DNA of 64,000 nt from Novosphingobium chloroacetimidivorans (lineage in GTDB: Bacteria; Pseudomonadota; Alphaproteobacteria; Sphingomonadales; Sphingomonadaceae), in assembly GCF_014204535.1 (NCBI RefSeq), contig NZ_JACHLR010000007.1, forward strand, positions 62,001-126,000. The letters are read 5' to 3'. Each line of letters begins with the position of its first letter. Within the stretch, counting starts at the first letter, position 1. Position numbers and translations under genes: made by a program. The notes below the pieces were generated by a model. It was not told the origin of the DNA. It did no database searches and was given only the letters and a program-made list of their open reading frames with translations. Below are positions 54,412 to 63,622 of the stretch, piece by piece.

Positions 54412-55847
54412 CGGCGTGCCCCCAATCGGCGGGTGACGAGGCCCAGCGCAGCCAAGGCAAGGACCAGCCAGCCCAGCACCACGGCAAGGCCGGGCAGGGC
54501 CGCCCCCGCCAGTGTCGCACCGTCCGGCGCGACGAAACGGAAGTCTGGCGCCGCCTGCCAGTGAGAGGCCGAGACGCGCTTGCGGCGATCGGCGTCGGCA
54601 TCCGTGGCGGTGTCGTCGGCGAACCTGACGGCTTGCGCCTGCATCGCGTTCAAGCGCTGCACCAGGGCGTAACGGTACGCTTCGGCCTGGTCGAGGAAGC
54701 GGCGATGCCCTTCAAGGTCCGTGCCCGCTGCCGCCATCGACAAGGAGCGCAGCGCGATTGCGGGGCTCAGCAAGCCGATCCGGTCGACGTAGGCATTCTG
54801 CCGTGCCTGCGCGGCGTGACTCGCGGCGGCGTAGCGATTGAACAGAGACGACGTCATGCGCTCGCCCTCGATGGCGACGATGCCCTTGTAGTTGAGCGGC
54901 AGGTCTTCGACCCGGCTGACGCCATGACGATCCAGCACCGATTGCTTGAAGGCGGCGAAGTGCGGGTCGTCCGGGTTGTGGCTATCGCCCATCGCCCGCA
55001 GATCGCGGGCGATGGCGACGTCTGATTGCAGGCGGTTCGCCAGCGGTACCGCGGCGCTCGCCAGGTCGGCCGCGGCACGCGGCAGCAGGATGGTCGAGAC
55101 CGTCCACAAGGCGGTCAGCGCCAGCAGGGCATCGCGGCCGCGGCGAACGAAGCCCGAGACCACGACGATCAGGATCGTCCAAAGCGCCAGATAGGCGGCG
55201 TAGCCGGCTGCGATCGCCAGCATCGGCAGGGTGAGAGCTCCAGGCTGGCGCGCCATGGCGACCAAGCCGATCATCGCCGGCGCACCTGCGATCAGCGCCA
55301 CCAGGCCCAGCGCCAGCAGCTTGCCGCCAACGACCTGCCAGCGCCTCGCCCCTTGCAGCATCAGCACCCGCAGCGTGCCCTGCTCGGTTTCGCGGGCGAG
55401 TACGCCATAGCCCAGGAAGATCAGCAGCAGCGGCGCGATCACCTGCAGCACGAAGGCAGGCGTCAGCTGGCCGAAACGGATCAGCAGCGAGCTTTGCCGC
55501 ACGTCGCCGAAGTTGGCGGTATTCTGGCGGTGGCCTTCCAGGAACATGCTGTTGCCGGTGAACGCGTCCACGCCCGGGTCGAAAGCGGCGAGCGGGCCGA
55601 GCGGGCGGAAGATGAAGGTGCCGTAGTGCACCATGCGATGTGGGTGACGATCCGGCTGGGCGTCGAACGCCGCTTCGGCAGCTTGGGCATGGCGCGCGCG
55701 CAATTCGGCGATGCCGCGCTGGTGGGCCCAGGCACTGACCACGGCGGTCAAGGTGAGAAGGAGGAGCAACCCCATGCCGATCATGGCGAGCCGGTTGCGA
55801 ACCATCATGCGCAACTCGTCGCGCGCGATGAGCCAAGCCGTGCTCAT
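54408..55847 (-). CDS. ABC transporter permease, DUF3526 type (first)
   Basis: A 479-residue membrane protein similar in layout to the following gene: N-terminal helix (LAMIGMGLLLLLTLTAVVSA), a large extracytoplasmic region, then LLLIFLGYGVLARETEQGTLRVLMLQGARRWQVVGGKLLALGLVAL with the ABC-2 loop, and further helices near the end. It overlaps the ATPase gene stop by 4 bases (ATGA). With its partner it would form the heterodimeric membrane part of an ABC-2-type transporter, probably an exporter; the substrate is unknown. Confidence 0.82.
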   Translation of the reverse strand: MSTAWLIARDELRMMVRNRLAMIGMGLLLLLTLTAVVSAWAHQRGIAELRARHAQAAEAAFDAQPDRHPHRMVHYGTFIFRPLGPLAAFDPGVDAFTGNSMFLEGHRQNTANFGDVRQSSLLIRFGQLTPAFVLQVIAPLLLIFLGYGVLARETEQGTLRVLMLQGARRWQVVGGKLLALGLVALIAGAPAMIGLVAMARQPGALTLPMLAIAAGYAAYLALWTILIVVVSGFVRRGRDALLALTALWTVSTILLPRAAADLASAAVPLANRLQSDVAIARDLRAMGDSHNPDDPHFAAFKQSVLDRHGVSRVEDLPLNYKGIVAIEGERMTSSLFNRYAAASHAAQARQNAYVDRIGLLSPAIALRSLSMAAAGTDLEGHRRFLDQAEAYRYALVQRLNAMQAQAVRFADDTATDADADRRKRVSASHWQAAPDFRFVAPDGATLAGAALPGLAVVLGWLVLALAALGLVTRRLGARR

Positions 55848-56626
55848 GCCGCGAGGCGTCCGGCGCCGAGCTGGAAGCGCGCATGCAGCTTCCGTACGTC
55901 GAACCGCTCCTCACCACTGGCGGCGACCTCGTGTTCGACACGGCCGGCTTCGAGGAATGCGATGCGATCCGCGATATCCGCAGCGGAGAGCAGGTCGTGC
56001 GTGACCATCAGCACGGCGGTGCCACGCGCTCGGACCTCGGCCAGCAACGCGTTGAAATCCGCCGTGGCGCGCGGGTCCAGTCCCGAAGTCGGCTCGTCGA
56101 GCAGCAGAACCGGGACTTGCCGCAGCAGCGCGACGGCTATGGCGACTTTCTGCCGCATGCCCTTGGAGAAGCCGCCGAGCCGCCGATGCCATGCCCGGTC
56201 CTGAAGTCCTGCGGCCGACAAGGCATCCTCGATCGTGCCGCGCTTCGGACGCTCTCCGGAGAGCGCCAGCAGATAGTCTGCGTTCTCGAATGCCGAGAGA
56301 TGATCGTACAGTGCCACGTTCTCGGGCAGATAGGCGATGAGACGGCGCGCTTCGTCAGGGTCGGCAGCAGGATCGATCCCGCACACCGTGATCGTCCCAG
56401 TCCGTGCACGCGCAAAGCCGAGGAGAGCCGACAACGTGGTCGACTTGCCGGCTCCGTTGCCACCCAGCAGCGCGGTGATGCTGCCCGCCGGCACGGCGAG
56501 CGACAGACCATCCAGAACCGTATGCGTGCCGTAACCGAGCGTCAGGTCGCTGATCAGGATCGGGTCTGTCGTCGGCATCGGTACCTCGCGTTGCTCGCCT
56601 GCGGCAGGGTCATGGTCGTGACTCAT
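55844..56626 (-). CDS. ABC transporter ATP-binding protein of the DUF3526 system
   Basis: A 260-residue ATPase. Walker A is LGGNGAGKSTT, the signature is FSKGMRQK, Walker B is VLLLDEPTSGLDP, and the H-loop is VTHDLL. It resembles ABC-2 exporter ATPases (NatA/CcmA-like) rather than importer ATPases. A second start at 56578, preceded by GAGG, is possible. It is divergent from the siderophore-type receptor, with an AT-rich palindrome in between. Confidence 0.9.
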   Translation of the reverse strand: MSHDHDPAAGEQREVPMPTTDPILISDLTLGYGTHTVLDGLSLAVPAGSITALLGGNGAGKSTTLSALLGFARARTGTITVCGIDPAADPDEARRLIAYLPENVALYDHLSAFENADYLLALSGERPKRGTIEDALSAAGLQDRAWHRRLGGFSKGMRQKVAIAVALLRQVPVLLLDEPTSGLDPRATADFNALLAEVRARGTAVLMVTHDLLSAADIADRIAFLEAGRVEHEVAASGEERFDVRKLHARFQLGAGRLAA

Positions 56627-56687
56627 GGCGACCCCTGTGCCGGATCCCTCTGGCGGATCTCAGGCGATGTAACAAGATATCATTGAC

Positions 56688-56701
56688 GATGTTATATCAT
56701 C
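56688..56701. promoter_or_regulatory. AT-rich near-palindrome GATGTTATATCATC between ABC operon and receptor
   Basis: Twelve of 14 bases are symmetrical. A related half, GATGTAACAAGATATCAT, lies just upstream at 56666-56683. In this GC-rich region the run of A/T is exceptional. The GTTATA core recalls Zur/Fur-family metal boxes, which would suit a siderophore-type receptor. Confidence 0.45.
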
Positions 56702-56765
56702 ACGAGCATAGGCGCGTCGCGGCACCCGGCGTCGCTGCTCAATTCCATCGCCGAAAGGAAGCACC

Positions 56766-58916
56766 TTGCGATCGTCACCTCGCACCGGCCCGGCCACCGT
56801 GGCCATTCCGTTGTTCCTCGCACTCACCGGCTCGCCCGCGCAGGCCGAGGCAGAGGAAGCGGAGCAAGCCGATCGCGGCGAAATCATCGTCAGCGGCGTG
56901 CGCCAGCCCTATCGCGGGAACTTCGAATTGCGTGAGATCCCGCAGGCCATCGCCACCATCGACGGCGCCGAGATCGAGAAGAACGCCATCCTGCGCCTGA
57001 CCGACGCGCTGGACCTCAACGCCTCGGTCGTGCGGCAGAACACGCTGGGCGACCTCTGGGACAGCTTCGCCGTGCGCGGCTTCGCGGGCGACGAGAACCT
57101 GCCGAGCGGTTACCTGGTCAACGGGTTCAACGCCGGGCGCGGCTTCAGCGGACAGCGCGACGTTGCCGGGATCGAGCGGGTCGAGGTGCTCAAAGGTCCC
57201 GCAGCCGCCGTGCTCGGCCGGGGCGAACCGGGGGGATCGATCAACCTGGTCACCAAGCAGGCCCAACTGGGCAGCACCTTCGGCAGCGCATCCCTCCAGT
57301 TTCGCAGCTTTGACACTGTCCGCGCCGAGGCCGACGCGAACCTGGCGGTGACCGGCAAGCTCAGCGCCCGGCTGATCGGCTATGCCGAAGCAGGCGATAC
57401 GTTCCGCGACACCGTGCAGCAAAGGCGCTGGGGCATTCTGCCGTCAATCGGCGTGTCGCTGGGCACCGCGACCCGGCTGACGTACGATTTCGAATGGACG
57501 CGGGTGGAAGTGCCGTTCGACCGCGGCATCGTGGCGCTGAACGGCGATTTGCGAGCCGTTCCCCGGTCGCGGTTCCTGGGCGAGCCTGCCGACGGAGACA
57601 CCGTAGCACGGGCGACCGGGCACCAGCTGCGTTTGCAGCATGATTTCAGCGATCGCTGGAGCCTCCTGGTAGGCGCCAGCCACCGCGACACGCTGCTGAC
57701 CGGCGCATCGTCCGATGCCGAGACGGCGCGGGCTCGCCAGAAGCTCTATGTCGATGGCCGCTCGCTGTCTCGCCAACGGCGGACCCGGCGCTATACGTCG
57801 GAACACAGCGTCCTACGCGCCGAGCTCACGGGCGAGTTCGCGACCGGCCCCTTGCGCCATCGCGTTCTCGTGGGGGCCGACTTCGATGACTTCGCCACCG
57901 ACCAGTTCTTCACCCGCTATCGTGGTCCGGTGGTCACGCCGACGACGAGCGACCAGGCCGGCTACGTGCTCGATCTGCAGAACCCCGTGTACGGGCGCTA
58001 TCCGGTGCCTGTCACTGCCCCGATCACCAACCGCCTCGACGTACAGCGCGCGATAGGCGCTTACGTGCAGGACCAGATCAGCCTGACCGACCGCTTGCAG
58101 GTCCGCATCGGTGGACGCTTCGACGACTTCCTGCTGCGTGTCGACAATCGGCTGACGAACGTACAGGGCCGTCGCAAGCGCAGCCGGTTCAGTCCGCAAG
58201 CCGGGATCGTCTATGAGCTGAGCAAGCCGCTTTCGCTCTACGCGGCCTATGGCGAAGGTTTCCGCGCGAACATCGGCGCCGATGCGTTCGGGGAGGTGTT
58301 CGAGCCCGAGACGAGCAAGTCGATCGAGGCGGGCGTGAAGCTGACCGCGCTTGGTGGACGGCTGACGGGCACGCTGGCGGTCTATCAGCTGGAAAAATCG
58401 AACGTGCTTGCCACCGACACGCTCAACCCCGGCTTCTCGGTCGCCATCGGCAAGGCGCGCAGCCGCGGCATCGAACTCGACGTCATGGGCAAGCTGCCCG
58501 GCGGCTTCGATGTGCTGCTGAGCTATGCCTATACCGATGCCGAGGCCCGATCGCGCGTTCTGGACCCGAACTTCTCGTTCCAGATCGAGCCGGGCGATCC
58601 CCTGATCAACATTCCCGATCATAACCTCAACGTCCAGGCCACCAAGGGCTTCTCGATCGGCAACCGCAAGGCGATGCTGGGCGCCGGCGTCCAGTACGTG
58701 GGAGAGCGCAACGGCGAGACCGGGACCGATTTCCAGCTTCCCTCGCACACGCTGGTGCGCGTTTTCGGGCAAATCGATTTGATCGAGGATGTCGCGCTGT
58801 TCGGTTCGGTAACGAACCTGTTCGACACGCATTGGTATGCCAACAGTTATTCACCCGTCTGGGTTCAACCCGGCGCGCCGCGCACCGCCTCCTTCGGTGT
58901 GCGCGCCAGCTTCTGA
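56766..58916 (+). CDS. TonB-dependent siderophore-type receptor
   Basis: A 716-residue receptor of the size and plug type of metal-chelate receptors. It has a signal peptide (about residues 1-28), TonB box GEIIVSGV, plug motifs LREIPQAIATIDGAEIE, WDSFAVRGFAGDENLPSGYLVNGF and IERVEVLKGPAAAVLGRGEPGGSINLVTK, and a barrel ending in FGVRASF. The start is a TTG preceded by GAAAGGAAG, unusual but the only site with a good ribosome-binding sequence at the signal peptide. It forms an operon with the M14 peptidase gene 12 bases downstream, so a peptide-containing chelate is a plausible ligand. Confidence 0.9.
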   Translation: MRSSPRTGPATVAIPLFLALTGSPAQAEAEEAEQADRGEIIVSGVRQPYRGNFELREIPQAIATIDGAEIEKNAILRLTDALDLNASVVRQNTLGDLWDSFAVRGFAGDENLPSGYLVNGFNAGRGFSGQRDVAGIERVEVLKGPAAAVLGRGEPGGSINLVTKQAQLGSTFGSASLQFRSFDTVRAEADANLAVTGKLSARLIGYAEAGDTFRDTVQQRRWGILPSIGVSLGTATRLTYDFEWTRVEVPFDRGIVALNGDLRAVPRSRFLGEPADGDTVARATGHQLRLQHDFSDRWSLLVGASHRDTLLTGASSDAETARARQKLYVDGRSLSRQRRTRRYTSEHSVLRAELTGEFATGPLRHRVLVGADFDDFATDQFFTRYRGPVVTPTTSDQAGYVLDLQNPVYGRYPVPVTAPITNRLDVQRAIGAYVQDQISLTDRLQVRIGGRFDDFLLRVDNRLTNVQGRRKRSRFSPQAGIVYELSKPLSLYAAYGEGFRANIGADAFGEVFEPETSKSIEAGVKLTALGGRLTGTLAVYQLEKSNVLATDTLNPGFSVAIGKARSRGIELDVMGKLPGGFDVLLSYAYTDAEARSRVLDPNFSFQIEPGDPLINIPDHNLNVQATKGFSIGNRKAMLGAGVQYVGERNGETGTDFQLPSHTLVRVFGQIDLIEDVALFGSVTNLFDTHWYANSYSPVWVQPGAPRTASFGVRASF

Positions 58917-58928
58917 AGCAAGGACCTC

Positions 58929-60737
58929 ATGCGATTTCTACATTCCCTGAGTATGGTGGCTTTGCTCACCGCGTCCGGCGCCATCGGCCAGGCGACCACG
59001 ATGCTGCCGGACATGCCCGCTGCGGCACTGCCGCCCGCGTTGCCTTGGTCCGGTGCGAGCGAGCGGTTGATCGCTGCACCGGAAGATCCTTGGATCACGC
59101 CGGCCGAACGGGCCGGGTTCGTCACCACCCCTCGCTATGACGAGACGCGCGCCTGGCTCGAGCGCCTCGATACCGCGTCGCCGCTCATCACGATGGAAAC
59201 CTTCGGCTCCAGCGGAGAGGGCCGCGATCTGCTGATGGTGCGCGCCAGCAAGGGGGGAGCGGCCAAGCCCGTCGTGCTGATCCAGGCCGGCATCCATTCG
59301 GGCGAGATCGACGGCAAGGATGCCGGGCTCATGCTGCTGCGCGATATCGCCATGCGGGGCAAGCACGCCCTGCTCGACCGGGTCGATCTGGTCTTCGTGC
59401 CGATCTACAACGTCGACGGGCACGAGCGGATGAGCCGCTGGAACTTCCCGGCCCTGCGCGGCCCGTCTGAAAAGGGCACCATCGGCAACGCCCGCAACAT
59501 CAATCTCAACCGCGACTACGCCAAGGCGGACGCGCCGGAGACGCGTGCGATGATCGGCCTCCTGCGCCGCCTCGACCCCATTCTCTATATCGACTGCCAC
59601 GTCAGCGACGGCTTCGACATGCAGTACGATGTGACCTTCACCTACGCCGGATGGGGCCGCTACGCCTACCATCGCGCCACGGCCGACTGGCTGATGGAGC
59701 GCTTCGGGCCGCACGTCTCGAAGGCCTTGGCAGGCGCGGGCCACGTTCCGACCATCTACCCCAGTCCGATCGACACGCGCGCACCCGGGAAGGGCATCCG
59801 TCAGGCTCCCGAAGGCCCGCGCTACTCCACCGGCTACGGCGACTTCATCGCGGTCCCGACCGTGCTGGTCGAGAACCACATGCTCAAGCCATACCGCCAG
59901 CGCGTGCTTGGCACTTACGTGCTGATGGAAGCGGCCCTCAAGCTGGCAGCGCAGGATCGGGATCGAATCCAGGCGGCAAAAGCTCGCGATCGTGGCAGCC
60001 GGCCCACGACGATGCTCGCGAGCTGGAAGCCGTCGCCCAAGCCGATCGGCTGGATCGATGACTTCAAGGGCATCGCTTTCGAGACATACCGCTCCCCCGC
60101 AAGCGGCCGCCTGGAACAGCGCTGGACCGGCAAGCCGATCAGCATGCGCATGCCGATCATGGGGCAGGATCCGGTTACGACCGTCGCGCTCCCGAAGGCA
60201 TGGTGGGTGCCCCAAGAGCAAGCCGAGGTCGTCGATCGCTTGCGTCTGCACGGGATCCGCTTCGACACGCTGGCGGCGCCACGAACCATGACGCTCGATC
60301 GCGTCCGCCTGCGCGATGCGACGGTGCAGCGCGCGCAGGACGGCCGGATGCCGCTGAAGGCATCCTTCGTGCACGAGACCGTGCGCCGGACGCTACCGGC
60401 CGGAACCATCCGGGTGGAGTCGGACCAACCCCTCGGCCTGCTGGCGGCGGCGCTGCTCGAGCCCGAGGCGCCGGACTCGTTCCTCGCATGGGGCTTCTTC
60501 CCGGAGTTGCTCTCTGCGCCATCCTCGGCCGAGGACTTCGTGCGGGCGCCGACGGCGGACGCTCTGCTGGCGAGCGATGGAGCGATCCGCAGCGCCTTCG
60601 AGGCGAAATTGGCAGCCGAGCCCGCGTTCGAGGCAGACGCGCAAGCGCGGCTCGCCTGGCTTCTCGCTCATGTGCCCGGCGATCAGGGGCATGCCGCGAC
60701 CTATCCCATCCTGCGAGAGACAGAGACCGACCGCTGA
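58929..60737 (+). CDS. Periplasmic M14 family zinc metallopeptidase
   Basis: A 602-residue carboxypeptidase-like enzyme with signal peptide (FLHSLSMVALLTASGAIGQA). Zinc ligands are His123 and Glu126 (IHSGEIDGKD) and His224 (YIDCHVSDG); NARNINLNRDY near 187-197 supplies the substrate arginine. The catalytic glutamate is probably in VLVENHMLKPYRQ. About 230 residues after the peptidase domain form an unassigned C-terminal part. Directly behind a siderophore-type receptor, it may trim an imported peptide or peptidic chelate. Confidence 0.88.
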   Translation: MRFLHSLSMVALLTASGAIGQATTMLPDMPAAALPPALPWSGASERLIAAPEDPWITPAERAGFVTTPRYDETRAWLERLDTASPLITMETFGSSGEGRDLLMVRASKGGAAKPVVLIQAGIHSGEIDGKDAGLMLLRDIAMRGKHALLDRVDLVFVPIYNVDGHERMSRWNFPALRGPSEKGTIGNARNINLNRDYAKADAPETRAMIGLLRRLDPILYIDCHVSDGFDMQYDVTFTYAGWGRYAYHRATADWLMERFGPHVSKALAGAGHVPTIYPSPIDTRAPGKGIRQAPEGPRYSTGYGDFIAVPTVLVENHMLKPYRQRVLGTYVLMEAALKLAAQDRDRIQAAKARDRGSRPTTMLASWKPSPKPIGWIDDFKGIAFETYRSPASGRLEQRWTGKPISMRMPIMGQDPVTTVALPKAWWVPQEQAEVVDRLRLHGIRFDTLAAPRTMTLDRVRLRDATVQRAQDGRMPLKASFVHETVRRTLPAGTIRVESDQPLGLLAAALLEPEAPDSFLAWGFFPELLSAPSSAEDFVRAPTADALLASDGAIRSAFEAKLAAEPAFEADAQARLAWLLAHVPGDQGHAATYPILRETETDR

Positions 60738-60801
60738 GATGTAACGGCTACGATCCGGGTCCTCCGCTGCGGCAAGATCGAGAAGGTGGCGCACGGGGCC
60801 C

Positions 60802-61722
60802 ATGCCCGCTAATCACGCCGCCATGTCTCAGATCGTTCCCGACACCCAGCATCGCGGGCTGGTCGCCGCGCTGCCGCCGACCTTGCGGGATCTGGCGCTG
60901 CTCGCGCGGTTCGATCGGCCGATCGGGTGGTGGCTGCTGTTCTGGCCGGGCGCATGGGGCGTGCTGCTGGCTGGCGGCGAGGGACGCTGGGGCCTGATCG
61001 CCTGGCTGCTGCTGGGCGCCATCGTCATGCGCGGGGCGGGCTGCGTCTACAACGACATCGTCGATGCCGACATCGACCGGCAAGTGGCGCGCACCGCCGC
61101 CAGACCGGTGGCGAGTGGCCGGGTGAGCGGCAAGACGGCCTGGGCCTGGCTGGTCGCGCTGTGCCTGGTCGGGCTCGTGGTGCTGCTGCAGCTGCGATGG
61201 CAGGCGCAGCTGGTGGCGCTGGGGAGCCTGGCGCCGGTCGCAGCCTACCCCTTCATGAAGCGGATCACCTGGTGGCCTCAGGCCTGGCTGGGGCTGGTGT
61301 TTTCCTGGGCGGCGCTGGTCGGATGGGTGGAAATGCGCGGCGATGCCTTGGCCACGCTGGCGCTGCTCTATGCCGGCTCGATCGCCTGGGTCGTGGGGTA
61401 CGACACCATCTACGCGCTGCAGGACCGCGAGGACGATGCGCTGGTAGGTGTGCGCTCCTCTGCGCTGCGGATGGGCTCGCACGTGCGCGGCGGCGTCGGC
61501 GCGTTCTACGTGCTGGCGGTGCTCTGCTGGGCCGGCGCGTTCTGGCTGCTGCGGCCGGATTGGCTCGCTCTCGCGGCACTGCTGCCGATGGCGCTGCATC
61601 TGCTGTGGCAGGTGGCGACCCTGAACCTGAGCGGCGAAGGCAACGCGCTCGATCGGTTCCGCTCCAACCGCTTTGCAGGCTTGCTGATGACGCTGGCGTG
61701 CTGGGTGGTCGGGAACGCCTGA
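60802..61722 (+). CDS. ubiA: 4-hydroxybenzoate polyprenyltransferase
   Basis: A 306-residue inner-membrane prenyltransferase for ubiquinone synthesis. The first Asp-rich motif is NDIVDADIDRQVARTAARP and the second is YDTIYALQDREDDALVG, both intact; eight or nine hydrophobic helices follow the usual UbiA pattern. It attaches the polyprenyl tail to 4-hydroxybenzoate. ATG 60823 (MSQIVPD) is an alternative start. It appears to be a housekeeping gene unrelated to its neighbours. Confidence 0.93.
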   Translation: MPANHAAMSQIVPDTQHRGLVAALPPTLRDLALLARFDRPIGWWLLFWPGAWGVLLAGGEGRWGLIAWLLLGAIVMRGAGCVYNDIVDADIDRQVARTAARPVASGRVSGKTAWAWLVALCLVGLVVLLQLRWQAQLVALGSLAPVAAYPFMKRITWWPQAWLGLVFSWAALVGWVEMRGDALATLALLYAGSIAWVVGYDTIYALQDREDDALVGVRSSALRMGSHVRGGVGAFYVLAVLCWAGAFWLLRPDWLALAALLPMALHLLWQVATLNLSGEGNALDRFRSNRFAGLLMTLACWVVGNA

Positions 61723-61820
61723 CCGCCGGCACGAGCCAGGGCGGACGATAGCCGGGATCAGCCGACCGGCACTTTCCGGCGGTTCCATGCGTTGCTCCTG
61801 CTCAACACCAGGAGTGAAGC

Positions 61821-62036
61821 ATGCTCGTCAAACTCGCTGCCCTCGGGGCACTCGGTTATGCCGGATACCGTTACCTGCAGAAGAACCAGGCCGTACAAGG
61901 CGGCGGTTCCGGCAGTACGGGCCATGTCGCCCTGGCCGGCGGCCCGCTGAGCGACCAGGCCCGCATTCAGTCGGATCCGGACGCGCCGCCCGCCAGCTCA
62001 TCCGCCGCAGCCGATGTCCTGCGTACGATGCCCTGA
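61821..62036 (+). CDS. Small membrane-anchored hypothetical protein
   Basis: A 71-residue protein with one N-terminal hydrophobic segment (LVKLAALGALGYAGYRYLQ) and a Gly/Ser/Ala-rich tail without conserved motifs. AGGAGTGAAGC immediately precedes the ATG, so translation is likely. I do not recognise a function. It is followed 25 bases later by another small gene. Confidence 0.65.
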   Translation: MLVKLAALGALGYAGYRYLQKNQAVQGGGSGSTGHVALAGGPLSDQARIQSDPDAPPASSSAAADVLRTMP

Positions 62037-62060
62037 CGGCGAAAGGCCAGGAACAACGCA

Positions 62061-62303
62061 ATGGCGCAAGACAAGCCCAGCGACGGGGCGCCTCAAGAAC
62101 CGACCGCGGCACCGGACGACTTGCCCGAGCACGTAAGCGACGATCTTGGCGGTGTGCAGGGCGAAGGGCCCGACGAACGCTCCGAAGATAGCATCGTCGC
62201 CAGGCCTCCGGTCGGCGAACCCACTTCCGAGCCCGTGCCGGATGCAGGCGAGATCGAGTGGGCGGGGCAGGTCGTCAAGAAGCCGCCGACGCCCTCGACG
62301 TGA
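62061..62303 (+). CDS. Small acidic hypothetical protein
   Basis: An 80-residue protein rich in Asp, Glu and Pro and probably disordered; the only hydrophobic patch is near EIEWAGQVV. AGGAAC lies before the ATG. No family was recognised. Probably cotranscribed with the small gene at 61821; the pair ends at a bidirectional stem-loop. Confidence 0.6.
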   Translation: MAQDKPSDGAPQEPTAAPDDLPEHVSDDLGGVQGEGPDERSEDSIVARPPVGEPTSEPVPDAGEIEWAGQVVKKPPTPST

Positions 62304-62309
62304 TGGAAC

Positions 62310-62338
62310 CGCCGCCTCGGAGTTGATCCGGGGCGGCG
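62310..62338. terminator. Bidirectional stem-loop between small gene and Tad operon
   Basis: An 11-bp stem with one G-T wobble and a 7-base loop, in the 60 bases between two convergent stop codons. Confidence 0.65.
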
Positions 62339-62363
62339 ACCTATCCGGTCGTTCCGCTTGCGA

Positions 62364-63035
62364 TCATGCGACCGCGTTGGTGAACTTGTTGCAGGTCATC
62401 GACGGGCTCGCAGGCGTGGTCTGGTACAGCTGGCTGATGTCGCGGCTGGCGCGCACCGTGAACGAGGAAATCGAAACGAGCTTGGGCGTGCCGATGAAGG
62501 TCGCGCTGACGAGCGGCAGGTAATCGTACTGCACCTCTACGAACATCACCGCTTCCTTGTCGTCGAGCGCGTAGACCTCGTTACCCATCGGACCCATGCC
62601 GACCGCACGCGTGTCGCCCTGGACACCATAGCTTGAGGTGACGTTCTTCTTGCCCAGGCACCGCTGCCAGTGAATGTACTGCTGGCCGGTCGTCTTCTTT
62701 TCCAGACTGCTGATGATGATCCGGCCGCGATTGAACAGGTCCATCTGCGTTCCCGCCTGCAGCCCGGCGCCGATCAACAGGTCGTCGATGTCGCTTTCAT
62801 AGACCTTGCGGTTCTGTAGCTTCGAGTAGTCGCCGATGCGCGAGGCGTTGTCGGCGATCTGGGCCGCGAGCTGGCCCACGCGCATGTTCATGTACGAATA
62901 GTTGGCCAGCTCCACGCCCCACAGTCCGGCGGTGAGGAAGAACGGCATGATCAGCGCGAACTCGGTCATGGCGAGGCCGCCGCGGTCGCCGCGCAGCGCT
63001 TGCAGGCGGCGCTTGATGGTGCGCAGACGGCTCAC
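62364..63035 (-). CDS. TadE-like pilus assembly protein (pseudopilin)
   Basis: A 223-residue pseudopilin-like protein. The N-terminal part, RGDRGGLAMTEFALIMPFFLTAGLWGVELANY, has the TadE pattern of a short basic leader, a Glu at position +5 of the processed end, and one hydrophobic helix. The rest is extracytoplasmic with one Cys pair. The start GTG 63035 overlaps the preceding gene stop by 4 bases (GTGA). Part of a Flp/Tad pilus locus whose motor genes lie outside the window. Confidence 0.85.
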   Translation of the reverse strand: MSRLRTIKRRLQALRGDRGGLAMTEFALIMPFFLTAGLWGVELANYSYMNMRVGQLAAQIADNASRIGDYSKLQNRKVYESDIDDLLIGAGLQAGTQMDLFNRGRIIISSLEKKTTGQQYIHWQRCLGKKNVTSSYGVQGDTRAVGMGPMGNEVYALDDKEAVMFVEVQYDYLPLVSATFIGTPKLVSISSFTVRASRDISQLYQTTPASPSMTCNKFTNAVA

Positions 63036-63622
63036 GTGCAATTCCTGACTGGCGGCGCCTTGACCACGTTGGTCCAGGGCTGGTTGGTGAGCACGGTCTT
63101 GGACGCGAGAGTGTACGTGGACGGCGCGCCGAGCATGCTGGCGATGGGGAATGGGCGCGGGTAGGTGACGGTCACCAGATAGACGACCACGTCCCGCGCG
63201 CCGCCCAGGCCGACGCTGCCCTGGTCGGCATCCCATCTCGAATTTTCGTTGACGTCCTCGTATGGTTCGCCGTTGTCGCATTTGTTGTTGTGGTTGTTGT
63301 CGTCGTAGTCCTCGGGCTTGCCGGTGGACGAGAACGAGGGATAGGCGGTCCGCTGGAAGGCGATCGTCGCCTTGGGCGCGATGTCCTGCACCGCCTTCGT
63401 CACCGCATCGTCGATCGCAGTCGCTTTGGACGAGGCGTTCTCCAGCGTGGAGCTGCGTGCGGCGGCCTGGATCGCGCCTTCCAGGATGGACGCGGTGTAC
63501 ATGTTGTAACCCAGGTCCAGCAGCCCGAGCAGCGCGATCAGCAGCACGGGTGTCAGCAGCGCGAACTCCACCGCGCTGACGCCGCGCCGGTCACGCTGGA
63601 GATTGCTCAGCCGGCGGATCAT
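63032..63622 (-). CDS. TadE/TadF-like pseudopilin with Asp/Asn-rich loop
   Basis: A 196-residue pseudopilin: RDRRGVSAVEFALLTPVLLIALLGLLDLGYN is the TadE leader and helix. Residues about 105-134 are unusually Asp/Asn-rich (YDDNNHNNKCDNGEPYEDVN and on), resembling a calcium-binding DxNxN loop. The start ATG 63622 overlaps the upstream gene stop (ATGA), giving three coupled genes. Confidence 0.85.
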   Translation of the reverse strand: MIRRLSNLQRDRRGVSAVEFALLTPVLLIALLGLLDLGYNMYTASILEGAIQAAARSSTLENASSKATAIDDAVTKAVQDIAPKATIAFQRTAYPSFSSTGKPEDYDDNNHNNKCDNGEPYEDVNENSRWDADQGSVGLGGARDVVVYLVTVTYPRPFPIASMLGAPSTYTLASKTVLTNQPWTNVVKAPPVRNCT

